NCBI RefSeq assembly: GCF_018279705.1
Contig: NZ_CP036498.1
Coordinates: forward strand, 885,001 to 949,000
Source: Tardiphaga alba
GTDB taxonomy: Bacteria > Pseudomonadota > Alphaproteobacteria > Rhizobiales > Xanthobacteraceae
Length of the DNA: 64,000 bases
Direction of reading: 5' to 3'
In this document: piece after piece, positions 43,522 to 52,081 of the stretch
How positions within the stretch are numbered: position 1 is the stretch's first letter
Layout: the number at the start of each line of letters is the position of its first letter
Made by a program: the position numbers and the translations under genes
Notes under the pieces: generated by a model
What the model was told of the DNA's origin: nothing
The model's database searches: none
What the model saw: only the letters and a program-made list of their open reading frames with translations

Positions 43522-44349
43522 TTACGCGCCGGCATCCGGCTCGCGATCGAACACCGCCACGTCGAAGCGGTGCATGTCGTCCAGCAATTCGCAGAACGCG
43601 GCTGCACCGTGCTTCAACAACGCTTCACCCTTTTCCGCTGTCGCCTGTGTCGCGTCGCCGATCGCGCCGGATGCATGTAGATCCTCCGCCTGCCACGCGA
43701 ACGGCGCGGGCCTGCTCGCCGACAGCCTGCGATATGTCTTCTCCATCGCAATCGTCGATGGCACGAAATTCGCGATCTTGTCCTTGCGCACATACTGCGG
43801 ATAGCGCGCCAGCATGATCGACGTCTCGACAGCGCCGCCATGAATGCCGTGACGGATTTCCTCGTCGCTGAACAATCCGTCCGGCACACCGAAGCGCGAC
43901 CAGCTCGTGGTCGCGACCAGCATGCCGTATTCGGCGCGCAGGTCCTGTGCCGCCAGCATCATCGCCGCGCTGTTGCCGCCATGGCTCGTCACCATCACGA
44001 GCTTGGAGATGCCGGCGCGCGCGATGCTTTCGCCGATCGCTGTCCAGCTTTGCAGCGCGATCTCGGTCGGCAGTGTGAGTGTGCCCGGGAAGGAGAGATG
44101 CTCGGTGGAGATGCCGACCGGCTGTACCGGCAGAAACGTTGCCGGAATCTCGGCCGGCAGCAGCTTGCGCACCTCGGCGAGATAGGCCTCGGCGATCATC
44201 ACGTCCGTGGCGAGCGGCAGATGCGGCCCATGCTGCTCCGTCGCCGCCAGCGGCAGTACCGCGATCCATGACGACGGATCGCCTTTTGCGATGTCGGGCC
44301 AGTGAATGGCGGTCCAGTCACGGTGCGGCATAAAAGAGGTCATCTGCAT
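43522..44349 (-). CDS. Creatininase family protein
   Basis: 275 residues of the creatinine amidohydrolase fold. The metal-binding set is visible: Glu38 and His40 in AATEQHGPHLPLATDV, Asp49, the His of VTSHGGNSAAM and the Glu of HGGAVETSIML. Family members open cyclic amides (creatinine, FAPy, mycofactocin-type peptides). It is divergent from an NMT1-type ABC importer operon, so its substrate is probably what that importer brings in. The start is one of two nearby ATGs (44349 or 44343). No strong ribosome site is seen. Confidence 0.88.
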   Translation of the reverse strand: MQMTSFMPHRDWTAIHWPDIAKGDPSSWIAVLPLAATEQHGPHLPLATDVMIAEAYLAEVRKLLPAEIPATFLPVQPVGISTEHLSFPGTLTLPTEIALQSWTAIGESIARAGISKLVMVTSHGGNSAAMMLAAQDLRAEYGMLVATTSWSRFGVPDGLFSDEEIRHGIHGGAVETSIMLARYPQYVRKDKIANFVPSTIAMEKTYRRLSASRPAPFAWQAEDLHASGAIGDATQATAEKGEALLKHGAAAFCELLDDMHRFDVAVFDREPDAGA

Positions 44350-44424
44350 TTCTTTAAAAGTTGGCGGGTAGTCAGTCCCGTGATTGCTTTCTATCATGGG
44401 GTACAACACGTCATGGAGTCCAAT

Positions 44425-45441
44425 ATGGGTCGGTTGCCCCTGCTGCGCGCGTTAACCATTGGTGCAGCGATGATGGCCTCGCTGTCAGCTTTTGCGCAGA
44501 GCAAGCTCGATAAGGTCAGTTTCGGCACCAACTGGGTTGCCGAGGCCGAGCATGGCGGCTTCTTTCAGGCTGTGGTCGATGGCACCTACAAGAATTACGG
44601 CCTCGACGTTACCATCGTGCCGGGCGGCCCCAATGTGAACAACCGCATCCTGCTGATCTCCGGCAAGCTCGATTTCTTCATGAGCGCGAATACGCTGCAA
44701 TCCTTCGATGCGGTGGCCAACAATGTGCCGGTCATCGCCATCGCGGCGATGTTTCAGAAGGACCCGCAGGTCTTCGTCACCCATCCCGATCCGAAGGTGA
44801 CCAAGCTGGAAGACCTCAAGTCGAAGACGCTGTTCGTCTCCAAGGAAGGCATCGTCGGATACTTCCAGTGGATGAAGCTGGAATTCGGCTTCAGCGAGTC
44901 CAAAGTAAAGCCCTACAACTACAATGCGCAGCCCTTCATTGTAGATAAGAACAGCGCCATGCAGGGCTATGTCACGTCGGAGCCCTTCCTGATCGAGAAG
45001 CAGGCCGGCTTCAAACCCAATGTGATCCTGCTCGCGGATTACGGACTCAACGGCTATTCGACGCTGATCGAGGCGCGGCGCGAGACGGTGGAGAAATCGC
45101 CCGATCTGGTGCAGCGCTTCGTCGATGCCTCCATCATCGGCTGGTACAACTATCTCTACGGCGACAACAAAGCCGCCAATGCCATGATCAAGAAGCTCAA
45201 TCCGGAAATGACGGACGAACTGCTGGCCTATTCCACCGCCACGATGCGCGACAAGGGGATCGTCGATTCCGGCGATGCGCTGAAAAACGGCATCGGCGCC
45301 ATGAGCGACGAGCGCGCGGCGAGCTTCTTCGACAAGATGTCGCGTGCCGGCGTGGTCAAGCGCGATATCGATTTCCGCAAGGCCTATACGCTGCAGTTCG
45401 TGAACAAGGGCGTCGGCATCGATCTCCGGCCGAAGAAGTAG
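44425..45441 (+). CDS. ABC transporter substrate-binding protein (NMT1/THI5-like)
   Basis: 338 residues with signal peptide MGRLPLLRALTIGAAMMASLSAFA and SKLDKVSFGTNWVAEAEHGGFFQAVVDGTYKNYGLDVTIVPGG, the NMT1/SsuA-type opening. FGTNW...GGFFQA and PGGPNVNNRILLISGKLDFFM line the ligand pocket. GGAG lies 6 bases before the chosen ATG, preferred to an ATG 12 bases upstream. Relatives import thiamine precursors, sulfonates, nitriles or phthalate-like acids; the ligand here is unknown. It is the first gene of a four-gene transcript. Confidence 0.9.
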   Translation: MGRLPLLRALTIGAAMMASLSAFAQSKLDKVSFGTNWVAEAEHGGFFQAVVDGTYKNYGLDVTIVPGGPNVNNRILLISGKLDFFMSANTLQSFDAVANNVPVIAIAAMFQKDPQVFVTHPDPKVTKLEDLKSKTLFVSKEGIVGYFQWMKLEFGFSESKVKPYNYNAQPFIVDKNSAMQGYVTSEPFLIEKQAGFKPNVILLADYGLNGYSTLIEARRETVEKSPDLVQRFVDASIIGWYNYLYGDNKAANAMIKKLNPEMTDELLAYSTATMRDKGIVDSGDALKNGIGAMSDERAASFFDKMSRAGVVKRDIDFRKAYTLQFVNKGVGIDLRPKK

Positions 45442-45444
45442 CGG

Positions 45445-46227
45445 ATGGTGTCGGTGTCGTCTCAGGACGAGGTTGCGATACGTCTGCGCGGCGTGACGAA
45501 GACCTATGAGAACGGCACCCGCGCGCTCGGCCCGCTCGATCTCGATATAAGCAAGGGCGAATTCGTGTCGCTGCTCGGCGCCTCCGGCTGCGGCAAGTCC
45601 ACGGCGTTGCGGCTGATCGCGGGGCTGGCCGCGCCATCGTCCGGCAGCGTCGATGTGCCTGCGCGTGCGTCACGCCATGGCATCGGCTTCGTGTTCCAGG
45701 AGCCGACCTTGATGCCCTGGACGACGGTGCGCGAGAATGTGCGGCTGCCGCTCAAGCTTGCGCATATGGCTGATGCCGAATCGACGCCGCGCGTGATGGA
45801 TGCGCTGGCGCAGGTCGGTCTTGCCGATTTCGCCGATGCCTATCCACGCGAGCTCTCCGGTGGCATGAAGATGCGGGTGTCGCTCGCGCGTGCGCTGGTG
45901 ACGTCGCCGGACGTGCTCTTGCTCGATGAGCCCTTTGCCGCCCTTGATGAGATCACGCGCTTCAGGCTCAACAATGATCTGCTGGCGCTGTGGCGCCAGC
46001 TCGGCACGACCGTCGTCTTCGTGACGCATTCGGTCTACGAAGCCGTCTATCTATCACAGCGCGTGGTCGTCATGACGTCGCGCCCCGGCCGCGTTCATGC
46101 TGAGTGCCATATCGATGCGTCGGCGCCCCGCGACGATGCGTTCCGCACCTCTGTGGCCTATGCCGGTCATTGCCACGACGTCTCGCAAGCGCTGTTGCAG
46201 GCAAGCGAAGCGGAGGCGCTGGCGTGA
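45445..46227 (+). CDS. ABC transporter ATP-binding protein (SsuB/TauB-like)
   Basis: 260 residues. Walker A GASGCGKST (about 50-58), Q-loop VFQEPTLMPW, signature LSGGMKMRVSLARAL and Walker B VLLLDEPFAALDE followed by the H-loop VTHSVYEAVYLSQRV. It begins three bases after the binding-protein stop and overlaps the permease start (GTGA), so the genes are coupled. It powers uptake by the NMT1-type importer. Confidence 0.95.
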   Translation: MVSVSSQDEVAIRLRGVTKTYENGTRALGPLDLDISKGEFVSLLGASGCGKSTALRLIAGLAAPSSGSVDVPARASRHGIGFVFQEPTLMPWTTVRENVRLPLKLAHMADAESTPRVMDALAQVGLADFADAYPRELSGGMKMRVSLARALVTSPDVLLLDEPFAALDEITRFRLNNDLLALWRQLGTTVVFVTHSVYEAVYLSQRVVVMTSRPGRVHAECHIDASAPRDDAFRTSVAYAGHCHDVSQALLQASEAEALA

Positions 46228-47048
46228 AGGGGCTGGAGCCTTTGCCCGCGGTGGAGCGCGCATCCGGTGGCGGACGCTGGCCGCGGATTGTCTGGCCGGT
46301 GGTCGTGTTCCTGTGCGGTGTCGTGGCTTGGGATCTCGTGGTCCGCATCAATGACATCCAGCCCTACATCCTGCCGGGGCCGCTGCTTGTGCTCAAAACC
46401 CTGATCGCCGATTGGCCGATCCTGGCCACATCGCTCGGCGTCACGCTGCTTACAGCGCTGGAGGGTTTCATTGCCGCGGCCATCGGCGGCATCGCGCTGG
46501 CGCTGCTGTTCAACCAGTCCAAACGGCTCGAATATTCTCTGCTGCCTTATGCGGTCATGCTGCAGGTGACGCCGGTGATCGCCATCGCGCCACTGATGCT
46601 GATCTACCTGCCGCAGGAGGCCGCGGTGATCGCCTGTGCCTGGATCGTCGCCTTCTTCCCGGTGCTGGCGAATACGACGCTGGGGCTGAATTCGGTGGAC
46701 CGCAACCTCAAAGGCCTGTTCCAGCTCAGTGGCGCCTCGCGCTGGCAGACCCTGCGCTATCTGCAACTGCCTTCGGCCATGCCCTATATCCTTGGCGGGC
46801 TGCGCATTGCGGGCGGCCTGTCCCTGATCGGGGCGGTGGCGGCTGAAATCGCGGCCGGGGCGGCAGGCTCCGGCTCCGGGTTGGCCTATCGCATTATCGA
46901 GTCCAGTTATCGCCTCAATATTCCGCGCATGTTCGCAGCGCTATTGTTGCTGTCCGTGGCCGGGATTGTGATTTATATGCTGCTCGCGCTGGCGTCGCAT
47001 CTGATGCTGCGGCGCTGGCATGAAAGTGCACTGCGAAAGGAAAAATGA
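46224..47048 (+). CDS. ABC transporter permease
   Basis: 274 residues from the GTG that overlaps the ATPase stop. There are six membrane helices; the first is IVWPVVVFLCGVVAWDLVV. The EAA-type cytoplasmic loop is LFQLSGASRWQTLRYLQLPSAMPYILGGLRIAGGLSLIGAVAAE. It is typical of SsuC/TauC-like permeases that dimerise with an NMT1-type binding protein. The stop overlaps the next gene's ATG (ATGA). Confidence 0.93.
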   Translation: MKGLEPLPAVERASGGGRWPRIVWPVVVFLCGVVAWDLVVRINDIQPYILPGPLLVLKTLIADWPILATSLGVTLLTALEGFIAAAIGGIALALLFNQSKRLEYSLLPYAVMLQVTPVIAIAPLMLIYLPQEAAVIACAWIVAFFPVLANTTLGLNSVDRNLKGLFQLSGASRWQTLRYLQLPSAMPYILGGLRIAGGLSLIGAVAAEIAAGAAGSGSGLAYRIIESSYRLNIPRMFAALLLLSVAGIVIYMLLALASHLMLRRWHESALRKEK

Positions 47049-48031
47049 TGGGGACGGGAATCTCTTCGGAAAAGATCGATCTGCTCGTTTATGGACCGTC
47101 GAAGCCGCTGGTCGAGAATGGCTTCTCCGACCAGTTCACATTGCACAAATATGAAACATTGCCGGATCTCGAGCGCGTGCCGGCCGGTGTCGCCGAGAAG
47201 ATCCGCGGCATCGCCGTCACCGGCCAGGTGCCCGTCAATAGCGCCATGCTGTCGAAATACCCGAATGTCCAGATCGTCTCCTCATTCGGCGTCGGCTACG
47301 ATCACATCGATGCGAAATATGCCGCCGAAAAAGGCATCATCGTCACCAACACGCCGGACGTGCTGACCGAGGAAGTCGCCGACGTCGCGCTCGGCCTGTT
47401 CATTGCCACCGCGCGCGAATTCATCAAGGCCGACAAATATGTCCGATCCGGCCTATGGCTGACCCAGGGCTATCCGCTCACTGTCGGCTCGCTGCGCGAT
47501 CGCAAGGTCGGCATGGTCGGCATGGGCCGCATCGGGCAGGCCATCGCCCGCCGCCTCGATGCGTCGCTGGTGCCGGTGGTCTATCACTCGCGCAATCCGG
47601 CTGCGGGCGTCTCGTATCAGCACTATCCGAACCTGGTCGAGATGGCGAAAGCCGTCGATACCCTGATCGTCATCACGCCCGGCGGGCCTTCGACGGCCAA
47701 TATCGTCAATGCCGAAGTCATGCAGGCGCTCGGCCCGCGCGGCATCATCGTCAACGTCGCCCGCGGTTCGGTCATCGATGAACCCGCACTGATCCAGGCG
47801 CTAAAGTCCGGCACGATCCTCGCTGCCGGCCTCGACGTGTTCGCGCAGGAGCCGAAGGTGCCGGACGAGCTGAAGGCGATGCAGAATGTCGTGCTTTTGC
47901 CGCATGTGGGCTCCGCCTCGGTGGTGACGCGCAATGCCATGGACCAGATGGTGGTCGACAATCTCAAGCTCTGGTTCGGCGGCAAGCCGATCCTGACGCC
48001 GATCCCGGAAACGCCTGTAAAGGCACGCTGA
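47045..48031 (+). CDS. 2-hydroxyacid dehydrogenase (GhrB/SerA-like)
   Basis: 328 residues of the D-isomer specific 2-hydroxyacid dehydrogenase family. Seen are the nucleotide loop GMVGMGRIGQAIARRLDA, the catalytic Arg in NVARGSVIDEPAL, Glu in FAQEPKVPDEL and His in LLPHVGSASVVTR. It reduces glyoxylate, hydroxypyruvate or similar 2-oxo acids, or works in reverse. Its ATG overlaps the permease stop, so it is the terminal gene of the importer operon and probably acts on a breakdown product of the imported compound. Confidence 0.92.
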   Translation: MMGTGISSEKIDLLVYGPSKPLVENGFSDQFTLHKYETLPDLERVPAGVAEKIRGIAVTGQVPVNSAMLSKYPNVQIVSSFGVGYDHIDAKYAAEKGIIVTNTPDVLTEEVADVALGLFIATAREFIKADKYVRSGLWLTQGYPLTVGSLRDRKVGMVGMGRIGQAIARRLDASLVPVVYHSRNPAAGVSYQHYPNLVEMAKAVDTLIVITPGGPSTANIVNAEVMQALGPRGIIVNVARGSVIDEPALIQALKSGTILAAGLDVFAQEPKVPDELKAMQNVVLLPHVGSASVVTRNAMDQMVVDNLKLWFGGKPILTPIPETPVKAR

Positions 48032-48033
48032 AC

Positions 48034-48735
48034 ATGCGCGCGCCGGTTCGCATGATGCAGCTCGCGCTGGCTTTGGCCGGCGCGATGCTCATTGGCGCAT
48101 CGGCGCATGCACAGGATGCTGCGGCGCTGAAGAAGAACATGATCGGCCAGTGGGAGCTTTCCACCACTGACCGCAGCAAGACCTGCGTGGTCACGCTCAA
48201 GCCGGAGTCGACGCAGCAGGGATCGAAGCTCGAACTCGAACCCGATTGCGCCAAGGTGCTGCCTTTCACGAAAGACATCGTTGCCTGGAACATCAAGGGT
48301 CTCGATATCGTCCGGCTGCAGACGCCCGCGGGCGAGGCGGTGATCGATCTCACCGAGGTCGAAAGCGGTATCTTCGAGGGCATTCGTTCGGGAGAGGGCG
48401 TCTACATCCTGCAGAATCTCGCTGCTGCGCGTTCATTGTCGAAGACGATGGATGCGATGATCGGCGACTGGTCCATCGTCCGCGGCAACGGTCGCGCTAT
48501 CTGCGGCCTGACCTTGACCAACAACGAAGCCGGCCCCGAGAATTTTCAGCTGTTCCTCAAGCCGCGCTGTGATCCCTTGGTGGCGAATTTCAAGCCGACC
48601 CAGTGGCGCCTCGAGCGCGGCGAATTGCTGATGTTCTCAGCGTCAGGAGAGACCTGGCATTTCGAAGCCGACGACAATGCCCAATGGCGCCGCATGCCAG
48701 ATATGGCGGACCCATTGCTGCTGCTGCGGCAGTGA
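48034..48735 (+). CDS. Exported protein with two AprI/Inh-type inhibitor domains
   Basis: 233 residues: signal peptide MRAPVRMMQLALALAGAMLIGASAHA, then two related lipocalin-like halves. The first opens MIGQWELSTTDRSKTCVVTLKPE, the second MIGDWSIVRGNGRAICGLTLTNNEAGPENF and ends WHFEADDNAQWRRM. The CGLTL...W motif is that of AprI/Inh metalloprotease inhibitors, which normally have a single domain of about 100 residues. No serralysin-type protease gene is in the window. It begins 2 bases after the hydroxyacid dehydrogenase stop, so it may be cotranscribed by chance of packing. Confidence 0.82.
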   Translation: MRAPVRMMQLALALAGAMLIGASAHAQDAAALKKNMIGQWELSTTDRSKTCVVTLKPESTQQGSKLELEPDCAKVLPFTKDIVAWNIKGLDIVRLQTPAGEAVIDLTEVESGIFEGIRSGEGVYILQNLAAARSLSKTMDAMIGDWSIVRGNGRAICGLTLTNNEAGPENFQLFLKPRCDPLVANFKPTQWRLERGELLMFSASGETWHFEADDNAQWRRMPDMADPLLLLRQ

Positions 48736-48852
48736 ATTACCGCATCGATCGACAGCCCGCCTGCATCGGCAGGGCTTGATCCGGCTGGTTCGAACCTATT
48801 TCCGTTGTGGAAGACCAAGGGGAAGTTCACTCAGACCCGACTGGAGGGAGAG

Positions 48853-49548
48853 ATGAAACTTTTTGCCCTGCTTTTTTCGTGCCTTCTGCTCGTCGCGCCG
48901 CCTGCCAATGCAAGCGACAGGGACACTTTCGACGCCATGGCGGTGATGGCCGGGAAGGGCGATGCCGAGGCGCAGTATCATATCGGCATGATGTACAATA
49001 ACGGTATCGGCACCGCGCAGGATCGCAAGCAGGCGCTCGACTGGTTCGAGAAATCGGCCGCGGCGAACCATCCGCTCGGCGCCTACAAGCTCGGCTGTTA
49101 CTATGACGGTCAGGGCGAGGGGATCATCACGTCCGATGCAGATCAGGCGTTGAAATACAAACTCGTTGCAGCCGAGGCCGGCTATGCGCTCGCTCAGCAG
49201 GATGTCGCCAATCTCTATGACCGGCGGGGAAATTCGGAGCAGGCGTTGAGATGGTGGAAGATGGCGGGCGCTCAGGGCTATCCGCCCGCGCTATTCAGCC
49301 TGTTCCGCGCCTATTCGGAGGGGAAGGGTGCTCCGCAGGATCTCTCTTTGTCCTACGCCTATTTCAAGCTGTCAGAGATGGCGCCCCGGAAGAAAGTCGG
49401 CGAGCTGGCGACCTTTCTATCTCCAGCCGAGCTCAAGGCCGCGGAAAAGATGGTGGCCGAATGGAAGCCGCAAGTCACCGCTCTCACGCTGAAGGCCAGG
49501 AAAGGCATCAGCGCAGCGGAAGACCATGTGAAGACCGCCAGAAACTAA
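48853..49548 (+). CDS. Exported Sel1-repeat protein
   Basis: 231 residues, signal peptide MKLFALLFSCLLLVAPPANA, then about four Sel1-like repeats: AEAQYHIGMMYNNGIGTAQDRKQALDWFEKSA, LGAYKLGCYYDG...QALKYKLVAAEAG, QDVANLYDRRGNSEQALRWWKMAGAQG and PALFSLFRAYSEGKGAPQDLSLSYAYFKLSE. The helical-hairpin solenoid serves protein binding in the periplasm. GGAGGGAGAG precedes the ATG. It follows the inhibitor-domain gene on the same strand. Confidence 0.88.
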   Translation: MKLFALLFSCLLLVAPPANASDRDTFDAMAVMAGKGDAEAQYHIGMMYNNGIGTAQDRKQALDWFEKSAAANHPLGAYKLGCYYDGQGEGIITSDADQALKYKLVAAEAGYALAQQDVANLYDRRGNSEQALRWWKMAGAQGYPPALFSLFRAYSEGKGAPQDLSLSYAYFKLSEMAPRKKVGELATFLSPAELKAAEKMVAEWKPQVTALTLKARKGISAAEDHVKTARN

Positions 49549-49551
49549 AGG

Positions 49552-50295
49552 TCAGATGAGCTTCATCCCCTTCAAGCTCGCATGACCGTGCTTGCCGACG
49601 ATGATGTGGTCGTGCACGGCGATGCCCAGCGGTTTGCTCACCTCGATCACGGCCTTGGTCATCTGGATGTCCGCCTGTGACGGTGTCGGATCGCCGGAGG
49701 GATGATTGTGCACCATGATGATGGCGGTCGCTGACAGTTCGAGCGCCCGCTTCACCACCTCGCGCGGATAGACCGGCGTATGGTCGATGGTGCCGACCTG
49801 CTGCACCTCGTCGGCGATCAGCTGGTTGCGCTTGTCCAGAAACAGGATGCGAAACTGCTCCTTGTCTGCGAAAGCCATGGCGGTGCGGCAATAGTCGATC
49901 ACCGTAGCCCATGACGACAGCACGGTGCGCTGCTTCAACTGACCTTTGGCGACGCGGCTGGAGGCGGCAGCGATCAGCTTGATCTCGGTGATGGCGGCTT
50001 CGCCGAGGCCGGCGATCTCGCGCAATCGCGCATCTGGCGCATGCACGGTTTCGGCGAAGGAGCCGAAGGTCTGGATCAGCGCCTTCGCCAAAGGCTTCAC
50101 GTCGCGCCGCGGCAACGCGCGGAACAGCACCAGTTCCAGGAGTTCATAGTCGCTCAAGGCATCAGCGCCGGCACTGCGGAAACGCGCGCGCAGACGGTCC
50201 CGGTGGCCGTGGAAATGCGGCGCTTCGGCAAGACCGGGCAGGAGATTGTTCGACGATGCGGGCATGCGAACTCGCTGATGCGTGTTCGCGAGCAT
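49552..50295 (-). CDS. radC: RadC family JAB-domain protein
   Basis: 247 residues. The N-terminal half has helix-hairpin-helix character ([18 protein letters not shown]) and the C-terminal half is the JAB/MPN metalloprotease-like domain with the JAMM motif [15 protein letters not shown]. The family name comes from a DNA-repair assignment now doubted; the biochemical role is unknown. It is the chromosomal type, next to map, not the short plasmid or phage type. A second ATG ten codons in is possible; neither has a strong ribosome site. Confidence 0.9.
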   Translation of the reverse strand: MLANTHQRVRMPASSNNLLPGLAEAPHFHGHRDRLRARFRSAGADALSDYELLELVLFRALPRRDVKPLAKALIQTFGSFAETVHAPDARLREIAGLGEAAITEIKLIAAASSRVAKGQLKQRTVLSSWATVIDYCRTAMAFADKEQFRILFLDKRNQLIADEVQQVGTIDHTPVYPREVVKRALELSATAIIMVHNHPSGDPTPSQADIQMTKAVIEVSKPLGIAVHDHIIVGKHGHASLKGMKLI

Positions 50296-50353
50296 GCCGT
50301 GGCTCGTCAGCTTTGCAACCTAAAAATGCGACCCCGCCTGCGACAATCTGAAA

Positions 50354-51175
50354 TCAGGTCGCCAGCGGCTTCTCATTGTGGCGCTTCGACAGCGTGAACA
50401 CCTCGACGCCCGTTTCGGTCACACCCACGGTGTGCTCGAACTGGGCCGACAATGAACGATCGCGGGTCACCGCGGTCCAGCCGTCGGACAAGACCTTCAC
50501 ATGCGGTTTGCCGAGATTGATCATCGGCTCGATGGTGAACAACATGCCGGGCTTCAGCTGCACGCCTTCGCCGGGGCGGCCGACATGGATGATGTTCGGC
50601 TCGTCATGGAATAGGCGGCCAAGGCCATGGCCGCAGAAATCGCGCACCACGCTCATGCCCTGCGGCTCGACAAAACTCTGGATCGCATGGCCAATATCGC
50701 CGGTGGTGTTGCCGGGCTTTACGGCCGCGATGCCGCGCATCAGCGATTCATAGGTGACCTCGACCAGGCGCTCCGCCTTGCGCGGCAATTCGCCGACGCC
50801 ATACATGCGGCTGCTGTCGCCATACCAGCCATCGACGATGAAGGTGACGTCGATATTGACGATATCGCCTTCCTTCAGCGCGCGGGCTTCCGGCATGCCG
50901 TGGCAGACCACATGGTTGATCGAGGTGCAGGTCGAGTAGCGATAGCCGCGATACATCAGCGTCGCCGGGAAGGCGCCGTGGCTGAAGGCGAATTCGCGAA
51001 CGAAATCGTCGATGACCGAGGTCATCAGACCCGGCTTCACCAGATCGGTGAGCGCATCCAGACATTCCGAGACCAGCGCGCCGGCCTTGCGCATGCCGGC
51101 AAATGCCGATTCGCCGTGCAGCTTGATCTGCCCGGTCTTGCGCAGGGCGGCGTCGGAGGCGTCGGTATAGCTCAT
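50354..51175 (-). CDS. map: Type I methionine aminopeptidase
   Basis: 273 residues, which removes the initiator Met from new proteins. The metal ligands are recognisable: the Asp pair in IVNIDVTFIVDGWYGDSSRMY, the His of CGHGLGRLFHDEP, the Glu of TIEPMINLGK and the Glu of SAQFEHTVGVTE. The substrate His is in NHVVCHGMP. It starts MSYTDASDAALRKTG; an upstream in-frame extension reads as non-coding. It is on the same strand as radC. Confidence 0.95.
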   Translation of the reverse strand: MSYTDASDAALRKTGQIKLHGESAFAGMRKAGALVSECLDALTDLVKPGLMTSVIDDFVREFAFSHGAFPATLMYRGYRYSTCTSINHVVCHGMPEARALKEGDIVNIDVTFIVDGWYGDSSRMYGVGELPRKAERLVEVTYESLMRGIAAVKPGNTTGDIGHAIQSFVEPQGMSVVRDFCGHGLGRLFHDEPNIIHVGRPGEGVQLKPGMLFTIEPMINLGKPHVKVLSDGWTAVTRDRSLSAQFEHTVGVTETGVEVFTLSKRHNEKPLAT

Positions 51176-51278
51176 GGGAAAATCTGATGTTGTGACAAGG
51201 GGATGATGGAGCCTCAATCTAATGATTGGGGCGAGTAGTGCAAGCACGGGCTGACTCGGGTTCCGTGGTCGTAGTTCC

Positions 51279-51367
51279 GTAGCCCGGATGGAGCGAAGCG
51301 CAATCCGGGAGTCAGAGCTTCAACATGTCGCCGGTCCCCGGATTTCGCTCCGCTCCATCCGGGCTAC
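51279..51367. repeat. Palindromic repeat (GTAGCCCGGATGGAGCG family), copy 1
   Basis: GTAGCCCGGATGGAGCGAAGCGCAATCCGGG and CCCCGGATTTCGCTCCGCTCCATCCGGGCTAC are inverted arms. The last codons and stop of sfsA overlap the right arm. A second copy is at 53466-53583. Confidence 0.85.
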
Positions 51368-52077
51368 GCCTCCACCGGCACCTTCCCCGCCAGCACGATC
51401 TCGCCGTGGTCGATTGCGCAGGTGTAAGCCAGCGTCTCCACACCCGCCGCACGCGCCATATCGAAGGCCCGCCCATAGGCGGGATCGATGTCCCGTGCGA
51501 CCGCCACGCGCTGGCTGGAGCCGATCTGCACCACGAACAGCAGCATGGCGCGGGCGCCCAGCGCCACCATGGAAGCAAGTTCTTCCAAATGCCGGGCGCC
51601 ACGGGCGGTCACGGAATCCGGGAATTCCGCCAGGCCCGGCTGCCGCATCATGTGGACGTTCTTGACCTCGACATAGCAGGGCGGCCGGTCCGGATGTTCG
51701 AGCAGGAAATCGACGCGCGATTTCGCGCCATATTTCACCTCCCGGCGGAGGCCGGCATAGCCGGCCAGTTCGGGGATCGCGTTGCTGGCCAGCGCTTCCG
51801 CCACGATGGCATTGGGGTGGATTGTGTTGACGCCGACCAGTTCCGGCCCGTTGCCGAAATCGGCCTCCACCAGTTCCCACGAATACGGCAGCTTCCGCGT
51901 CTTGCTCGCCGACAGCGACAGCCAGACCCGCGCGCCGGGCGCCTGCAGCCCGATCATCGCGCCGGGATTGGCCACATGTGCCGTGATCACGCTGCCATCG
52001 GCCAGTTCGACATCGGCGAGAAAACGCTTGTAGCGGCGAATGAGTGTCGCCGGCACCAGACCTTGCGGCAGCTTCAT
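51364..52077 (-). CDS. sfsA: Sugar fermentation stimulation protein / SfsA nuclease
   Basis: 237 residues. The OB-like N-terminus is [31 protein letters not shown], followed by the nuclease-fold core [25 protein letters not shown] (PD-(D/E)xK-like EVKN) and [19 protein letters not shown]. These are all SfsA family blocks. The mscS-type gene lies 4 bases upstream on the same strand, so the two are probably cotranscribed. The 3' end runs into a palindromic repeat. Confidence 0.95.
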   Translation of the reverse strand: MKLPQGLVPATLIRRYKRFLADVELADGSVITAHVANPGAMIGLQAPGARVWLSLSASKTRKLPYSWELVEADFGNGPELVGVNTIHPNAIVAEALASNAIPELAGYAGLRREVKYGAKSRVDFLLEHPDRPPCYVEVKNVHMMRQPGLAEFPDSVTARGARHLEELASMVALGARAMLLFVVQIGSSQRVAVARDIDPAYGRAFDMARAAGVETLAYTCAIDHGEIVLAGKVPVEA

Positions 52078-52081
52078 TGGT

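Noticed and set aside
49552..50295. RadC as a sign of a plasmid, phage or ICE fragment
   Set aside because: This is the full-length HhH-JAB chromosomal form next to map and sfsA-type core genes; no other mobile gene is adjacent.
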